Assembly (NCBI GenBank): GCA_018806915.1
Contig: JAGKQI010000040.1
Span: 558,001 to 622,000 of the forward strand
Direction of reading: 5' to 3'
DNA: 64,000 nt
From: Phytophthora colocasiae
Taxonomy: Eukaryota; Oomycota; Peronosporomycetes; Peronosporales; Peronosporaceae
Made by a program: the position numbers and the translations under genes. Below the pieces are notes generated by a model, which saw only the letters and a list, made by a program, of their open reading frames with translations, made no database searches and was not told the DNA's origin. This document shows, in pieces, positions 30,351 to 42,855 of this stretch. Positions within the stretch are counted from its first letter, which is position 1. The number at the start of each line of letters is the position of its first letter.

Positions 30351-31139
30351 ATTCAAGACGACGGACCGCATGCCGACGTCGTTGAGTTTAATATAGTACT
30401 TGAAGTAGCACACTGCAAATATCTATGTAAACGATATTGTTTGTCTCGGGTGCTTGTTGCAAAATTCGGATCTTTGGAGAAGCATTCGAGATGTTTCTCC
30501 GCCAGACTTTGGTACAATCTGATCAAAAGAACAGATCTATCTCATAACACGATTTGATCCAAGCTTCTAAGCCAGTGAACGTTACCCTATGAAGAAGCTG
30601 GGTGCCCGCAATGCATTGCAGGTTTAAATGTGATTGCGCCGATCTCTTCTTTGTCCAAAAATGTGAATGCTTTTTAAAACCTCTTACTCGCAGATATATT
30701 TATTGAAGACCCTTAATCCTATTGCCAAGTAATGCGTTCGAAAATCATGCGCTACTATCGAGGTAGTGGAGCATTACTTCTTATCGTGACCAGTGCTAGC
30801 TGAGATGTAGCAATCCCTCAGTCTACTCTCGAAACCGAGTGATTTCACATTCTCTGATGGGTCCATCAACAGATCTGGGTTTCCGTACGTATTGGAGGGT
30901 TGTTATCAGGCACTTTTAAATAGTAATGCGTGCGCGTGTGCTAGTGATTCTTATCGAAACGGAAAGTAATTGATTTTTTTTTCGCTTGAGCCCTACAATG
31001 TACTACGAGTTATGCGATATCAATAATGAATAGGGTACTAATGCAAATGCATCAAAGATTAATTAACATGCATTCCAAGTACCCTCGATGTAAAATATGT
31101 AGTTCAGTAATAGTGTATTTTGTTTGGTGACGGAAAGCA
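30351..31139. other. AT-rich intergenic region, no gene recognised
   Basis: I see no coding region, RNA gene or repeat related to other parts of the window. Confidence 0.5.
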
Positions 31140-31956
31140 CTTCTACCAGTAGTTTGGTAGAATCTGTTGACTTGGTTGTGTGCTGCTCTTCGGAGTGAAT
31201 TTTAAACTGAATGAATTAAAGTTAAACTTGCTCGGCTCTCCGAGCTCCCTCAAGTGCATGCTACTGCGGATTCGAATGCAGCAGCCACGATCTAAGCTCA
31301 CACGGAGTTTTCCTTCCACCTTTGAGCTCTTCCCAGCTTGCAGGGCAGCCTCGTAGGGCTGCGCCAGTGAAAGCTTTGTCCAGCGCTCCACTATCTCATG
31401 TTGAACCTCAACTTAACACCCGCTCTCCGAGGACGCGTGCAATGCTTCTCGGAACTTACTCCTCACCAGCAAAATTCGCTTGGTCCTTCACCATTCCGCC
31501 ATAACTCGTGCGGCGTTCCTCGCGGCGCGTCGGTCGAAACTTGGGCTTCATGCCCACAAGAGTCTTCAACTTCGCGAGGTTTGGAAAACTTAGGGGCTTC
31601 GTCAGCAGATCAACAGGGTTCACTCACCGATGATCTTCCAAATCTTGACTGCTTTCTGCTTGACTTGCTCCCGAACATAGTGAAATCTGCGTTTGATGTG
31701 TCGAGTCTTACGACTGTAAGTCGGGTTCGATGCCAACGCGATGGCAGTTGGTTATCCACTCCAAGCTTAAACTCCACACCGAAATCAGGTAGCACCTCAG
31801 TTTGAATGTTTGTCAGCGACCTGCCTTCCATGCATGCCTCGCAGGACGCGACGTATTCGGCCTCCGCCGTGCTTTGAGAGACGACACCCTGTCTACGAGC
31901 AGCCCTTGCCACTGGTCCACCTGCAACTTTCATCACATAACCTGTGACGCTTTTCC
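31140..31956 (-). pseudogene. Ty1/Copia remnant: RNase H end and probable 3' LTR
   Basis: On the minus strand 31936-31500 reads SQSTAEAEYVASCEACMEGR and, after frameshifts, PVDLLTKPLSFPNLAKLKT, the standard end of a Copia RNase H. The sequence from 31500 to 31140 has no frame and is in the place of a 3' UTR and LTR; its boundaries are not clear. Nothing of gag, integrase or RT remains. It is inactive. Confidence 0.7.
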
Positions 31957-32222
31957 TGTAATGTAGCGAGAGGAAGCTGTTATCCTTGAAAGGTAAATTG
32001 TAAAGTGTATTGATATTTACTTGCTTTTCCTACTACTGCTGCTCTGTTGCAGCCAGTCAAAAAGGAGTAAACCTGAGCTACCTCAAGTAGCAAGTAAACT
32101 AGTATATGCATATCAACTCGACCTCGCTGAGGTCATGATCATTGGAGTAAACCTCAATGACCTCAGTGAGGTCGTAAACGGAGTTAATAACTCCGTTACA
32201 CGACCCCGCTTCAAAGAGCGGC

Positions 32223-32978
32223 CTACTTGGTCGATGGACAGTGGGGTGCGATGTGGCCGACCTTCTTGCACTTGTGACAGGTCGCTCGTTCCATCCATTC
32301 GGCGGTTGCACTGGGAGTGCTCCCACCCTTGACTCCGTGGTCAAATCGGAGGGAGAGCTCGATGGTCTCGTCCAGGGTTGCTGGGTGGTGTTCGCGGAGG
32401 TGGTGAACGGTCTCAGACCGCAGACCTTGCTGAAAGTAGAACCGTAGTTCTAGAGGAGAGATTGGTAGTTTGCACTGAATCAGCACATCTTGTAATTCGC
32501 TCACGTAATCATGAAGTGATCCGAGTTGCGTAATCTTACACAACTTCTCACGAAGAGAATACTCGTGATCGGGGGGTAAAAAACGTTTCCGCATGGCAAT
32601 CTTGAAGGTATCCCACGTGCGGACAACCTGATTACGGTCACAGTCTGCCACGAACTGCCTGTACCAGTTCATCGGTGTCGGTGCTAAGTAGCACGACACC
32701 ATAGTGACGAACGCAGCCGAGTTCTCCACCATTAGGGGGTGGTAGTCGGCATAGTACTGCTCAATGGTAAAAAACCAGAGCTCTAGGTCCTCATTGAGGC
32801 TTCCATGGTACTTGGGACGCTCCGCCTTCCGTGCAGTCGGTGGCTTGCTAGTCAACGTTTCCATCCGTGCTGCTTGAGCGGCAATCTGCTCATTCATGCG
32901 AGCGTGGAATTGTTCTTGCTGCTGTGCGAAGTATTGTAGCATCTCTCCGAAAGTTTGGGGGACTTGGTTGGCCTCCAT
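32223..32978 (-). CDS. Gag of a Gypsy remnant, intact frame
   Basis: A 251-residue Gag that would form the particle shell and bind RNA. The N-terminus is Gln-rich (YFAQQQEQFHARMNEQIAAQ). The capsid-like domain covers residues about 50-190 (ELWFFTIEQYYADYHPL, NWYRQFVADCDRN, ITQLGSLHDYVSELQDVL). A zinc knuckle CHKCKKVGHIAPHC closes the protein near residue 235. The ATG at 32978 follows a leader with three 22-bp repeats. The frame is undamaged although the rest of the element is gone, so it could be a recently deleted copy or a retained Gag. It differs from the Gags of families A and B. Confidence 0.75.
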   Translation of the reverse strand: MEANQVPQTFGEMLQYFAQQQEQFHARMNEQIAAQAARMETLTSKPPTARKAERPKYHGSLNEDLELWFFTIEQYYADYHPLMVENSAAFVTMVSCYLAPTPMNWYRQFVADCDRNQVVRTWDTFKIAMRKRFLPPDHEYSLREKLCKITQLGSLHDYVSELQDVLIQCKLPISPLELRFYFQQGLRSETVHHLREHHPATLDETIELSLRFDHGVKGGSTPSATAEWMERATCHKCKKVGHIAPHCPSTK

Positions 32979-33006
32979 GGTCGTGGGGTAGGAAGAAAGG
33001 TGTGTA

Positions 33007-33072
33007 GGTTACTCGAAGGTGACTTGAAGGTTACTCGAAGGTGACTTGAAGGTTACTCGAAGGTGACTTGAT
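33007..33072. repeat. Three 22-bp tandem repeats in the gag leader
   Basis: GGTTACTCGAAGGTGACTTG plus two bases is repeated at 33007, 33029 and 33051, with a degenerate fourth unit after it. Confidence 0.9.
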
Positions 33073-33617
33073 GGTTGCTCGATGGCTTCAACTGGAACTT
33101 GGACTCGGCGGCTCGATGGACGTCGAGGACTTGACAACGACAAGTGCTACTATGTAATGTAGCGAGAGGAAGCTGTTATCCATCTATAGTGTTATCCATA
33201 GCTCTGTGGTGGAGCGGATCTGGCCAAAATCTGGTTGAGGCCGATCGCGATCGCCACTTGCGCCCAGACACCGACTAACGGAGGGGGTCCCCCGATGATC
33301 CGTGATCTTGTTGCGTGTAGTGTTCACCTTGTGTACCCGTCGGTAGGCGGGTTACGCTCTTCCAGGTAACTTCTGAAGATGTCTTGGGACGAGAAGAATG
33401 TCTTGGGTGACGCAGGGGTGGTGAGATAGCGTGGGAATGCTTCACTCTACCTCGGAGGGGTTGATCCGGGTCACAGGCGAGTTCTCGAGCCTTGATCCGG
33501 TCGCCTGGTCTTCGATCCAGGTCTTCCAAAGGTCCAATGTTGGGGATCTGGTCCCTTTCTTTACGATGCTTGCCGCTTCCTATAGCGGGTGTCTTGATGG
33601 GTTGAGAGTCGACGAGG

Positions 33618-33990
33618 GTAGGCCAATGTAATTCCCGGTTCCAGTCTTGGACGAAGGCACTTGTGAGGTCCAGAGCAAATTCGATTCTCTTTATGGTTAT
33701 TCCTATGTCTACTAGTCCCATCCTCATCTGCTACGTCAGGCCAAGCAGCCAATTCCTTCCGATCCGTAGTTCGCACGTAAAGGATAGATCACTAGATAGG
33801 GTAAAACTGGCCAATATATTATCCAGAATTAACCTCTATGCTAGATCTCTTCTCCTTACCTTCTTGATGCTGGTAGGCCAATGTAATTCCCGGTTCCAGT
33901 CTTGGACGAAGGCACTTGTGAGGTCCAGAGCAAATTCGATTCTCTTTATGGTTATTCCTATGTCTACTAGTCCCATCCTCATCTGCTATC
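33618..33990. repeat. Duplicated 118-bp LTR segment, 255 bp apart
   Basis: The segment at 33873-33990 is in its normal LTR position. A second copy at 33618-33735 interrupts the LTR between GACGAG and GTCAGGCC, replacing a few bases. This is a templated insertion private to A2. Confidence 0.85.
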
Positions 33991-34638
33991 CTACGATCAC
34001 CTGACATCCGGCTACACAGCTGCTCCTCCGATCTTCGATCTCGATCTCACCTAACCCTTGATCGCGATCTCGATCACCGATCTCGGTCATCGATCTCGAT
34101 CATCGATCTCGAGTAGCAGTCTTGATCAGCTGCTCTGAACAGTAGTCTTGACCGTAGCCCTGATCGGCCAGCTTGAACAATGATCCTGATCGGCAATCTT
34201 CTCACTTGATCTCGTGTCTCCGCGTCACCGATATTTGAGATCGCGATCTCCCTATACTTGAGCATCGCTCCCCCCGGGCGACTGATGCTGCCACCATTGG
34301 TCGAACCCGAAATCACCTCTTGGGATGACCTCTGCATGACTGCTTCCTCGGGTACTCTTCGAGTCTCCTTCGGCTTAACGCGGTGTGTAGCGTCGCTGAT
34401 CTTGTGCAATTCACCCTGATCGTTGGATATCGGCCCCTTTCTGCGGCGGCATCTCGCGATCAGGTCGTCGTCGATCCACAGCAGATCGTGCCTGTCCTGA
34501 TCTGCCGCTGCTTTGGTCTCATTCTCCCCGGTGCTGAGCCACTACGTGAGACTTTACGGCGGGGCTCTCTGATCGCTTAGTCTCACCCGACCAAGACGTC
34601 ATCCATCATCCACTTGCGGAGAGATCAAGGCGATTACC

Positions 34639-34643
34639 GATCC
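34639..34643. repeat. Target-site duplication GATCC, left of the family-B composite
   Basis: The matching copy is at 57164-57168. Joining the flanks across one copy restores a continuous A LTR. Confidence 0.8.
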
Positions 34644-37600
34644 TGCAGCGGGGCTGCGTAGGTGTGCACGGCACAGAGGAAGTTTGGTTGACTCGTAGAG
34701 TCCTGCTTGCAAGGCACTAGCCTTCGGTTCTATACAAGAACCAAGTAGTCCACTAAATACGGGACTCTCACAATCAGTGTCCCTATAATAAAGGAACTAA
34801 CACTAATTATGTAAAATGCAAACTGATTTTTATTTATTTTATTGCCCTAATCCTGAATGTAACGGATTTAGTATCTAACATACTAAATCCTAATCAAATG
34901 TAATGTGTGGCTCTGAGCTAACAGCCAGCAACTGGCTACATATGTGACGTGTGAGAAACACTATGTGTCGTACACGGATCTGTGACTTGTGACCTGGATG
35001 GTGTATACCACACCTATTGTAGCCAAGGCGCGCAGCGCCGTGTAACCCCGTTACACCCTCCCCCACCAAACCGTGGATACGGAGTATCTACAACTGTAGA
35101 CATAACTGCCTTGTCAAGGCCTGTCACCGGCAACTTTCCGATAAAAGAAATCTCTCAACGAGAGTGCGCGGGCGCGCTGGCTCAACGAGCACATTCTCCA
35201 ATTCTCCCCAGCGAGCCAACCGCTCCTGAGGTGTCCAGTGACCAGGCGTCTACGCCCCAGCGCCTCAGCGCTTTCCGGTCTGAGCCCTCGGCTCCTCTCA
35301 CGCTCTCCGATTCGGAGTATTTCACGGCGTCTCGCCTTCGCTACGGAGCGATGTTCAAGGCCAGCCCGACGTCAAGTGGTAGCGGTGGCTCACCCTTCGA
35401 GTACACGACAGCGTCGCCGACGCGCGACCCACGTCGCTCTCCTACGGAGGAAGGCGAGGTCGAAGTGGACTACGAGGAGTCCGAACAGGGCGATGCCCAT
35501 GCGTCTCCTGCTGCAGCGGGGCTGCGTAGGTGTGCACGGCACAGAGGAAGTTGGGTTGACTCGTAGAGTCCTGCTTGCAAGGCACTAGCCTTCGGTTCTA
35601 TACAAGAACCAAGTAGTCCACTAAATACGGGACTCTCACAATCAGTGTCCCTATAATAAAGGAACTAACACTAATTATGTAAAATGCAAACTGATTTTTA
35701 TTTATTTTATTGCCCTAATCCTGAATGTAACGGATTTAGTATCTAACATACTAAATCCTAATCAAATGTAATGTGTGGCTCTGAGCTAACAGCCAGCAAC
35801 TGGCTACATATGTGACGTGTGAGAAACACTATGTGTCGTACACGGATCTGTGACTTGTGACCTGGATGGTGTATACCACACCTATTGTAGCCAAGGCGCG
35901 CAGCGCCGTGTAACCCCGTTACACCCTCCCCCACCAAACCGTGGATACGGAGTATCTACAACTGTAGACATAACTGCCTTGTCAAGGCCTGTCACCGGCA
36001 ACTTTCCGATAAAAGAAATCTCTCAACGAGAGTGCGCGGGCGCGCTGGCTCAACGAGCACATTCTCCAATTCTCCCCAGCGAGCCAACCGCTCCTGAGGT
36101 GTCCCGTGACCAGGCGTCTACGCCTCAGCGCCTCAGCGCTTTCCGGTCTGAGCCCTCGGCTCCTCTCACGCTCTCCGTTTCGGAGTATTTCGCGTCGTCT
36201 TGCCTTCGCTACGGAGCGATGTTCAAGGCCAGCCCGACGTCAAGTGGTAGCGGTGGCTCACCCTTCGAGTACACGACAGCGTCGCCGACGCGCGACCCAC
36301 GTCGCTCTCCTACGGAGGAAGGCGAGGTCGAAGTGGACTACGAGGAGTCCGAACAGGGCGATGCCCATGCGTCTCCTGCTGCAGCGGGGCTGCGTAGGTG
36401 TGCACGGCACAGAGGAAGTTGGGTTGACTCGTAGAGTCCTGCTTGCAAGGCACTAGCCTTCGGTTCTATACAAGAACCAAGTAGTCCACTAAATACGGGA
36501 CTCTCACAATCAGTGTCCCTATAATAAAGGAACTAACACTAATTATGTAAAATGCAAACTGATTTTTATTTATTTTATTGCCCTAATCCTGAATGTAACG
36601 GATTTAGTATCTAACATACTAAATCCTAATCAAATGTAATGTGTGGCTCTGAGCTAACAGCCAGCAACTGGCTACATATGTGACGTGTGAGAAACACTAT
36701 GTGTTGTACACGGATCTGTGACTTGTGACCTGGATGGTGTATACCACACCTATTGTAGCCAAGGCGCGCAGCGCCGTAAACCCGTTACACCCTCCCCACC
36801 AAACCGTGGATACGGAGTATCTACAACTGTAGACATAACTGCCTTGTCAAGGCCTGTCACCGGCAACTTTCCGATAAAAGAAATCTCTCAACGAGAGTGC
36901 GCGGGTGCGCTGGCTCAACGAGCACATTCTCCAATTCTCCCCAGCGAGCCAACCGCTCCTGAGGTGTCCAGTGACCAGGCGTCTACGCCCCAGCGCCTCA
37001 GCGCTTTCCGGTCTGAGCCCTCGGCTCCTCTCACGCTCTCCGATTCGGAGTATTTCGCGTCGTCTTGCCTTCGCTACTGAGCGATGTTCAAGGCCAGCCC
37101 GACGTCAAGTGGTAGCGGTGGCTCACCCTTCGAGTACACGACAGCGTCGCCGACGCGCGACCCACGTCGCTCTCCTACGGAGGAAGGCGAGGTCGAAGTG
37201 GACTACGAGGAGTCCGAACAGGGCGATGCCCATGCGTCTCCTGCTGCAGCGGGGCTGCGTAGGTGTGCACGGCACAGAGGAAGTTGGGTTGACTCGTAGA
37301 GTCCTGCTTGCAAGGCACTAGCCTTCGGTTCTATACAAGAACCAAGTAGTCCACTAAATACGGGACTCTCACAATCAGTGTCCCTATAATAAAGGAACTA
37401 ACACTAATTATGTAAAATGCAAACTGATTTTTATTTATTTTATTGCCCTAATCCTGAATGTAACGGATTTAGTATCTAACATACTAAATCCTAATCAAAT
37501 GTAATGTGTGGCTCTGAGCTAACAGCCAGCAACTGGCTACATATGTGACGTGTGAGAAACACTATGTGTCGTACACGGATCTGTGACTTGTGACCTGGAT

Positions 37601-40600
37601 GGTGTATACCACACCTATTGTAGCCAAGGCGCGCAGCGCCGTGTAACCCCGTTACACCCTCCCCCACCAAACCGTGGATACGGAGTATCTACAACTGTAG
37701 ACATAACTGCCTTGTCAAGGCCTGTCACCGGCAACTTTCCGATAAAAGAAATCTCTCAACGAGAGTGCGCGGTCGCGCTGGCTCAACGAGAACATTCTCC
37801 AATTCTCCCCAGCGAGCCAACCGCTCCTGAGGTGTCCCGTGACCAGGCGTCTACGCCTCAGCGCCTCAGCGCTTTCCGGTCTGGAGCCCTCGGCTCCTCT
37901 CACGCCTCCGTTTCGAGTATTTCGCGTCGTCTTGCCTTCGCTACGGAGCGATGTTCAAGGCCAGCCCGACGTCAAGTGGTAGCGGTGGCTCACCCTTCGA
38001 GTACACGACAGCGTCGCCGACGCGCGACCCACGTCGCTCTCCTACGGAGGAAGGCGAGGTCGAAGTGGACTACGAGGAGTCCGAACAGGGCGATGCCCAT
38101 GCGTCTCCTGCTGCAGCGGGGCTGCGTAGGTGTGCACGGCACAGAGGAAGTTGGGTTGACTCGTAGAGTCCTGCTTGCAAGGCACTAGCCTTCGGTTCTA
38201 TACAAGAACCAAGTAGTCCACTAAATACGGGACTCTCACAATCAGTGTCCCTATAATAAAGGAACTAACACTAATTATGTAAAATGCAAACTGATTTTTA
38301 TTTATTTTACGTTGCCCTAATCCTGAATGTAACGGATTTAGTATCTAACATACTAAATCCTAATCAAATGTAATGTGTGGCTCTGAGCTAACAGCCAGCA
38401 ACTGGCTACATATGTGACGTGTGAGAAACACTATGTGTTGTACACGGATCTGTGACTTGTGACCTGGATGGTGTATACCACACCTATTGTAGCCAAGGCG
38501 CGCAGCGCCGTGTAACCCCGTTACACCCTCCCCCACCAAACCGTGGATACGGAGTATCTACAACTGTAGACATAACTGCCTTGTCAAGGCCTGTCACCGG
38601 CAACTTTCCGATAAAAGAAATCTCTCAACGAGAGTGCGCGGGTGCGCTGGCTCAACGAGCACATTCTCCAATTCTCCCCAGCGAGCCAACCGCTCCTGAG
38701 GTGTCCAGTGACCAGGCGTCTACGCCCCAGCGCCTCAGCGCTTTCCGGTCTGAGCCCTCGGCTCCTCTCACGCTCTCCGATTCGGAGTATTTCACGGCGT
38801 CTCGCCTTCGCTACGGAGCGATGTTCAAGGCCAGCCCGACGTCAAGTGGTAGCGGTGGCTCACCCTTCGAGTACACGACAGCGTCGCCGACGCGCGACCC
38901 ACGTCGCTCTCCTACGGAGGAAGGCGAGGTCGAAGTGGACTACGAGGAGTCCGGAACAGGGCGATGCCCATGCGTCTCCTGCTGCAGCGGGGCTGCGTAG
39001 GTGTGCACGGCACAGAGGAAGTTGGGTTGACTCGTAGAGTCCTGCTTGCAAGGCACTAGCCTTCGGTTCTATACAAGAACCAAGTAGTCCACTAAATACG
39101 GGACTCTCACAATCAGTGTCCCTATAATAAAGGAACTAACACTAATTATGTAAAATGCAAACTGATTTTTATTTATTTTATTGCCCTAATCCTGAATGTA
39201 ACGGATTTAGTATCTAACATACTAAATCCTAATCAAATGTAATGTGTGGCTCTGAGCTAACAGCCAGCAACTGGCTACATATGTGACGTGTGAGAAACAC
39301 TATGTGTTGTACACGGATCTGTGACTTGTGACCTGGATGGTGTATACCACACCTATTGTAGCCAAGGCGCGCAGCTCGTGTAACCCCGTTACACCCTCCC
39401 CAAAACCGTGGATACGGAGTATCTACAACTGTAGACATAACTGCCTTGTCAAGGCCTGTCACCGGCAACTTTCCGATAAAAGAAATCTCTCAACGAGAGT
39501 GCGCGGGTGCGCTGGCTCAACGAGCACATTCTCCAATTCTCCCCAGCGAGCCAACCGCTCCTGAGGTGTCCAGTGACCAGGCGTCTACGCCCCAGCGCCT
39601 CAGCGCTTTCCGGTCTGAGCCCTCGGCTCCTCTCACGCTCTCCGATTCGGAGTATTTCACGGCGTCTCGCCTTCGCTACGGAGCGATGTTCAAGGCCAGC
39701 CCGACGTCAAGTGGTAGCGGTGGCTCACCCTTCGAGTATTACGACAGCGTCGCCGACGCGCGACCCACGTCGCTCTCCTACGGAGGAAGGCGAGGTCGAA
39801 GTGGACTACGAGGAGTCCGAACAGGGCGATGCCCATGCGTCTCCTGCTGCAGCGGGGCTGCGTAGGTGTGCACGGCACAGAGGAAGTTGGGTTGACTCGT
39901 AGAGTCCTGCTTGCAAGGCACTAGCCTTCGGTTCTATACAAGAACCAAGTAGTCCACTAAATACGGGACTCTCACAATCAAGTGTCCCTATAATAAAGGA
40001 ACTAACACTAATTATGTAAAATGCAAACTGATTTTTATTTATTTTATTGCCTAATCCTGAATGTAACGGATTTAGTATCTAACATACTAAATCCTAATCA
40101 AATGTAATGTGTGGCTCTGAGCTAACAGCCAGCAACTGGCTACATATGTGACGTGTGAGAAACACTATGTGTTGTACACGGATCTGTGACTTGTGACCTG
40201 GATGGTGTATACCACACCTATTGTAGCCAAGGCGCGCAGCGCCGTAACCCCGTTACACCCTCCCCCACCAAACCGTGGATACGGAGTATCTACAACTGTA
40301 GACATAACTGCCTTGTCAAGGCCTGTCACCGGCAACTTTCCGATAAAAGAAATCTCTCAACGAGAGTGCGCGGGTGCGCTGGCTCAACGAGCACATTCTC
40401 CAATTCTCCCCAGCGAGCCAACCGCTCCTGAGGTGTCCAGTGACCAGGCGTCTACGCCCCAGCGCCTCAGCGCTTTCCGGTCTGAGCCCTCGGCTCCTCT
40501 CACGCTCTCCGATTCGGAGTATTTCACGGCGTCTCGCCTTCGCTACGGAGCGATGTTCAAGGCCAGCCCGACGTCAAGTGGTAGCGGTGGCTCACCCTTC

Positions 40601-42444
40601 GAGTACACGACAGCGTCGCCGACGCGCGACTCCACGTCGCTCTCCTACGGAGGAAGGCGAGGTCGAAGTGGACTACGAGGAGTCCGAACAGGGCGATGCC
40701 CATGCGTCTCCTGCTGCAGCGGGGCTGCGTAGGTGTGCACGGCACAGAGGAAGTTGGGTTGACTCGTAGAGTCCTGCTTGCAAGGCACTAGCCTTCGGTT
40801 CTATACAAGAACCAAGTAGTCCACTAAATACGGGACTCTCACAATCAGTGTCCCTATAATAAAGGAACTAACACTAATTATGTAAAATGCAAACTGATTT
40901 TTATTTATTTTATTGCCCTAATCCTGATGTAACGGATTTAGTATCTAACATACTAAATCCTAATCAAATGTAATGTGGCTCTGAGCTAACAGCCAGCAAC
41001 TGGCTACATATGTGACGTGTGAGAAACACTATGTGTTGTACACGGATCTGTGACTTGTGACCTGGATGGTGTATACCACACCTATTGTAGCCAAGGCGCG
41101 CAGCGCCGTAACCCCGTTACACCCTCCCCCACCAAACCGTGGATACGGAGTATCTACAACTGTAGACATAACTGCCTTGTCAAGGCCTGTCACCGGCAAC
41201 TTTCCGATAAAAGAAATCTCTCAACGAGAGTGCGCGGGTGCGCTGGCTCAACGAGCACATTCTCCAATTCTCCCCAGCGAGCCAACCGCTCCTGAGGTGT
41301 CCAGTGACCAGGCGTCTACGCCCCAGCGCCTCAGCGCTTTCCGGTCTGAGCCCTCGGCTCCTCTCACGCTCTCCGATTCGGAGTATTTCACGGCGTCTCG
41401 CCTTCGCTACGGAGCGATGTTCAAGGCCAGCCCGACGTCAAGTGGTAGCGGTGGCTCACCCTTCGAGTACACGACAGCGTCGCCGACGCGCGACTCCACG
41501 TCGCTCTCCTACGGAGGAAGGCGAGGTCGAAGTGGACTACGAGGAGTCCGAACAGGGCGATGCCCATGCGTCTCCTGCTGCAGCGGGGCTGCGTAGGTGT
41601 GCACGGCACAGAGGAAGTTGGGTTGACTCGTAGAGTCCTGCTTGCAAGGCACTAGCCTTCGGTTCTATACAAGAACCAAGTAGTCCACTAAATACGGGAC
41701 TCTCACAATCAGTGTCCCTATAATAAAGGAACTAACACTAATTATGTAAAATGCAAACTGATTTTTATTTATTTTATTGCCCTAATCCTGAATGTAACGG
41801 ATTTAGTATCTAACATACTAAATCCTAATCAAATGTAATGTGTGGCTCTGAGCTAACAGCCAGCAACTGGCTACATATGTGACGTGTGAGAAACACTATG
41901 TGTTGTACACGGATCTGTGACTTGTGACCTGGATGGTGTATACCACACCTATTGTAGCCAAGGCGCGCAGCGCCGTAACCCCGTTACACCCTCCCCCACC
42001 AAACCGTGGATACGGAGTATCTACAACTGTAGACATAACTGCCTTGTCAAGGCCTGTCACCGGCAACTTTCCGATAAAAGAAATCTCTCAACGAGAGTGC
42101 GCGGGTGCGCTGGCTCAACGAGCACATTCTCCAATTCTCCCCAGCGAGCCAACCGCTCCTGAGGTGTCCAGTGACCAGGCGTCTACGCCCCAGCGCCTCA
42201 GCGCTTTCCGGTCTGAGCCCTCGGCTCCTCTCACGCTCTCCGATTCGGAGTATTTCACGGCGTCTCGCCTTCGCTACGGAGCGATGTTCAAGGCCAGCCC
42301 GACGTCAAGTGGTAGCGGTGGCTCACCCTTCGAGTACACGACAGCGTCGCCGACGCGCGACCCACGTCGCTCTCCTACGGAGGAAGGCGAGGTCGAAGTG
42401 GACTACGAGGAGTCCGAACAGGGCGATGCCCATGCGTCTCCTGC
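34644..42444. repeat. Tandem array of nine ~867-bp units (412-bp LTR + ~456-bp module)
   Basis: Units start at 34644, 35512, 36380, 37245, 38112, 38983, 39848, 40715 and 41579, and the next LTR at 42445 leads into B1. Each unit is a full LTR followed by the polypurine tract and the first ~440 bp of the antisense ORF region of family B, then joins exactly to the next LTR's terminal base. Units are nearly identical, with shared variants: units 2 and 4 share GTGTCCCGTGACC, and units 8 and 9 share a one-base insertion in CGCGACTCCACG. Each unit opens a frame of 120-200 codons, but these are copies of one element piece and not genes. Confidence 0.95.
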
Positions 42445-42855
42445 TGCAGCGGGCTGCGTAGGTGTGCACGGCACAGAGGAAGTTGGGTTGACTCGTAGAG
42501 TCCTGCTTGCAAGGCACTAGCCTTCGGTTCTATACAAGAACCAAGTAGTCCACTAAATACGGGACTCTCACAATCAGTGTCCCTATAATAAAGGAACTAA
42601 CACTAATTATGTAAAATGCAAACTGATTTTTATTTATTTTATTGCCCTAATCCTGAATGTAACGGATTTAGTATCTAACATACTAAATCCTAATCAAATG
42701 TAATGTGTGGCTCTGAGCTAACAGCCAGCAACTGGCTACATATGTGACGTGTGAGAAACACTATGTGTTGTACACGGATCTGTGACTTGTGACCTGGATG
42801 GTGTATACCACACCTATTGTAGCCAAGGCGCGCAGCGCCGTGTAACCCCGTTACA
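42445..42855 (-). repeat. LTR at the junction of the array and B1 (3' LTR of B1)
   Basis: 411 bp, one G shorter than its siblings near the start. It is followed on the plus strand by CCCTCCCCCACC, the complement of the polypurine tract. Confidence 0.9.

Larger units (their letters stand above)
31957..33181 (-). mobile_element. Internally deleted Gypsy remnant with gag only
   Basis: A 29-bp direct repeat starting TGTAATGTAGCGAGAGGAAG flanks the block (31957-31985 and 33153-33181) and is probably an LTR remnant. Next to the right copy, TAGTAGCACTTGTCG on the minus strand resembles the family-B primer site TGGTAGCACTTGTAG. Only gag lies between; pol is lost. Confidence 0.5.
33205..34643 (-). 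repeat. Left part of the A2 LTR, interrupted by the family-B composite
   Basis: It begins TGTGGTGGAGCGGATCTGG, the reverse complement of the A LTR end, and follows the A LTR to about 34640, where the B composite starts after GATCC. The rest of this LTR is at 57164-57309. It is more diverged from A1 than A3 is, especially after 34000. A segment of about 118 bp starting GTAGGCCAATG is duplicated within it (33618 and 33873). Confidence 0.85.

Noticed and set aside
34644..42444. Regular repeats with spacers, resembling a CRISPR array
   Set aside because: Units are about 867 bp with no short unique spacers, and they are made of LTR and element sequence in a eukaryotic genome.
34982..42520. Ten repeated open frames of 120-200 codons (GNFPIKEISQREC type), looking like a tandem gene family
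   Set aside because: They are the same LTR-plus-module unit read through, without consistent ATG starts, and several are frame-broken. They belong to the element array.
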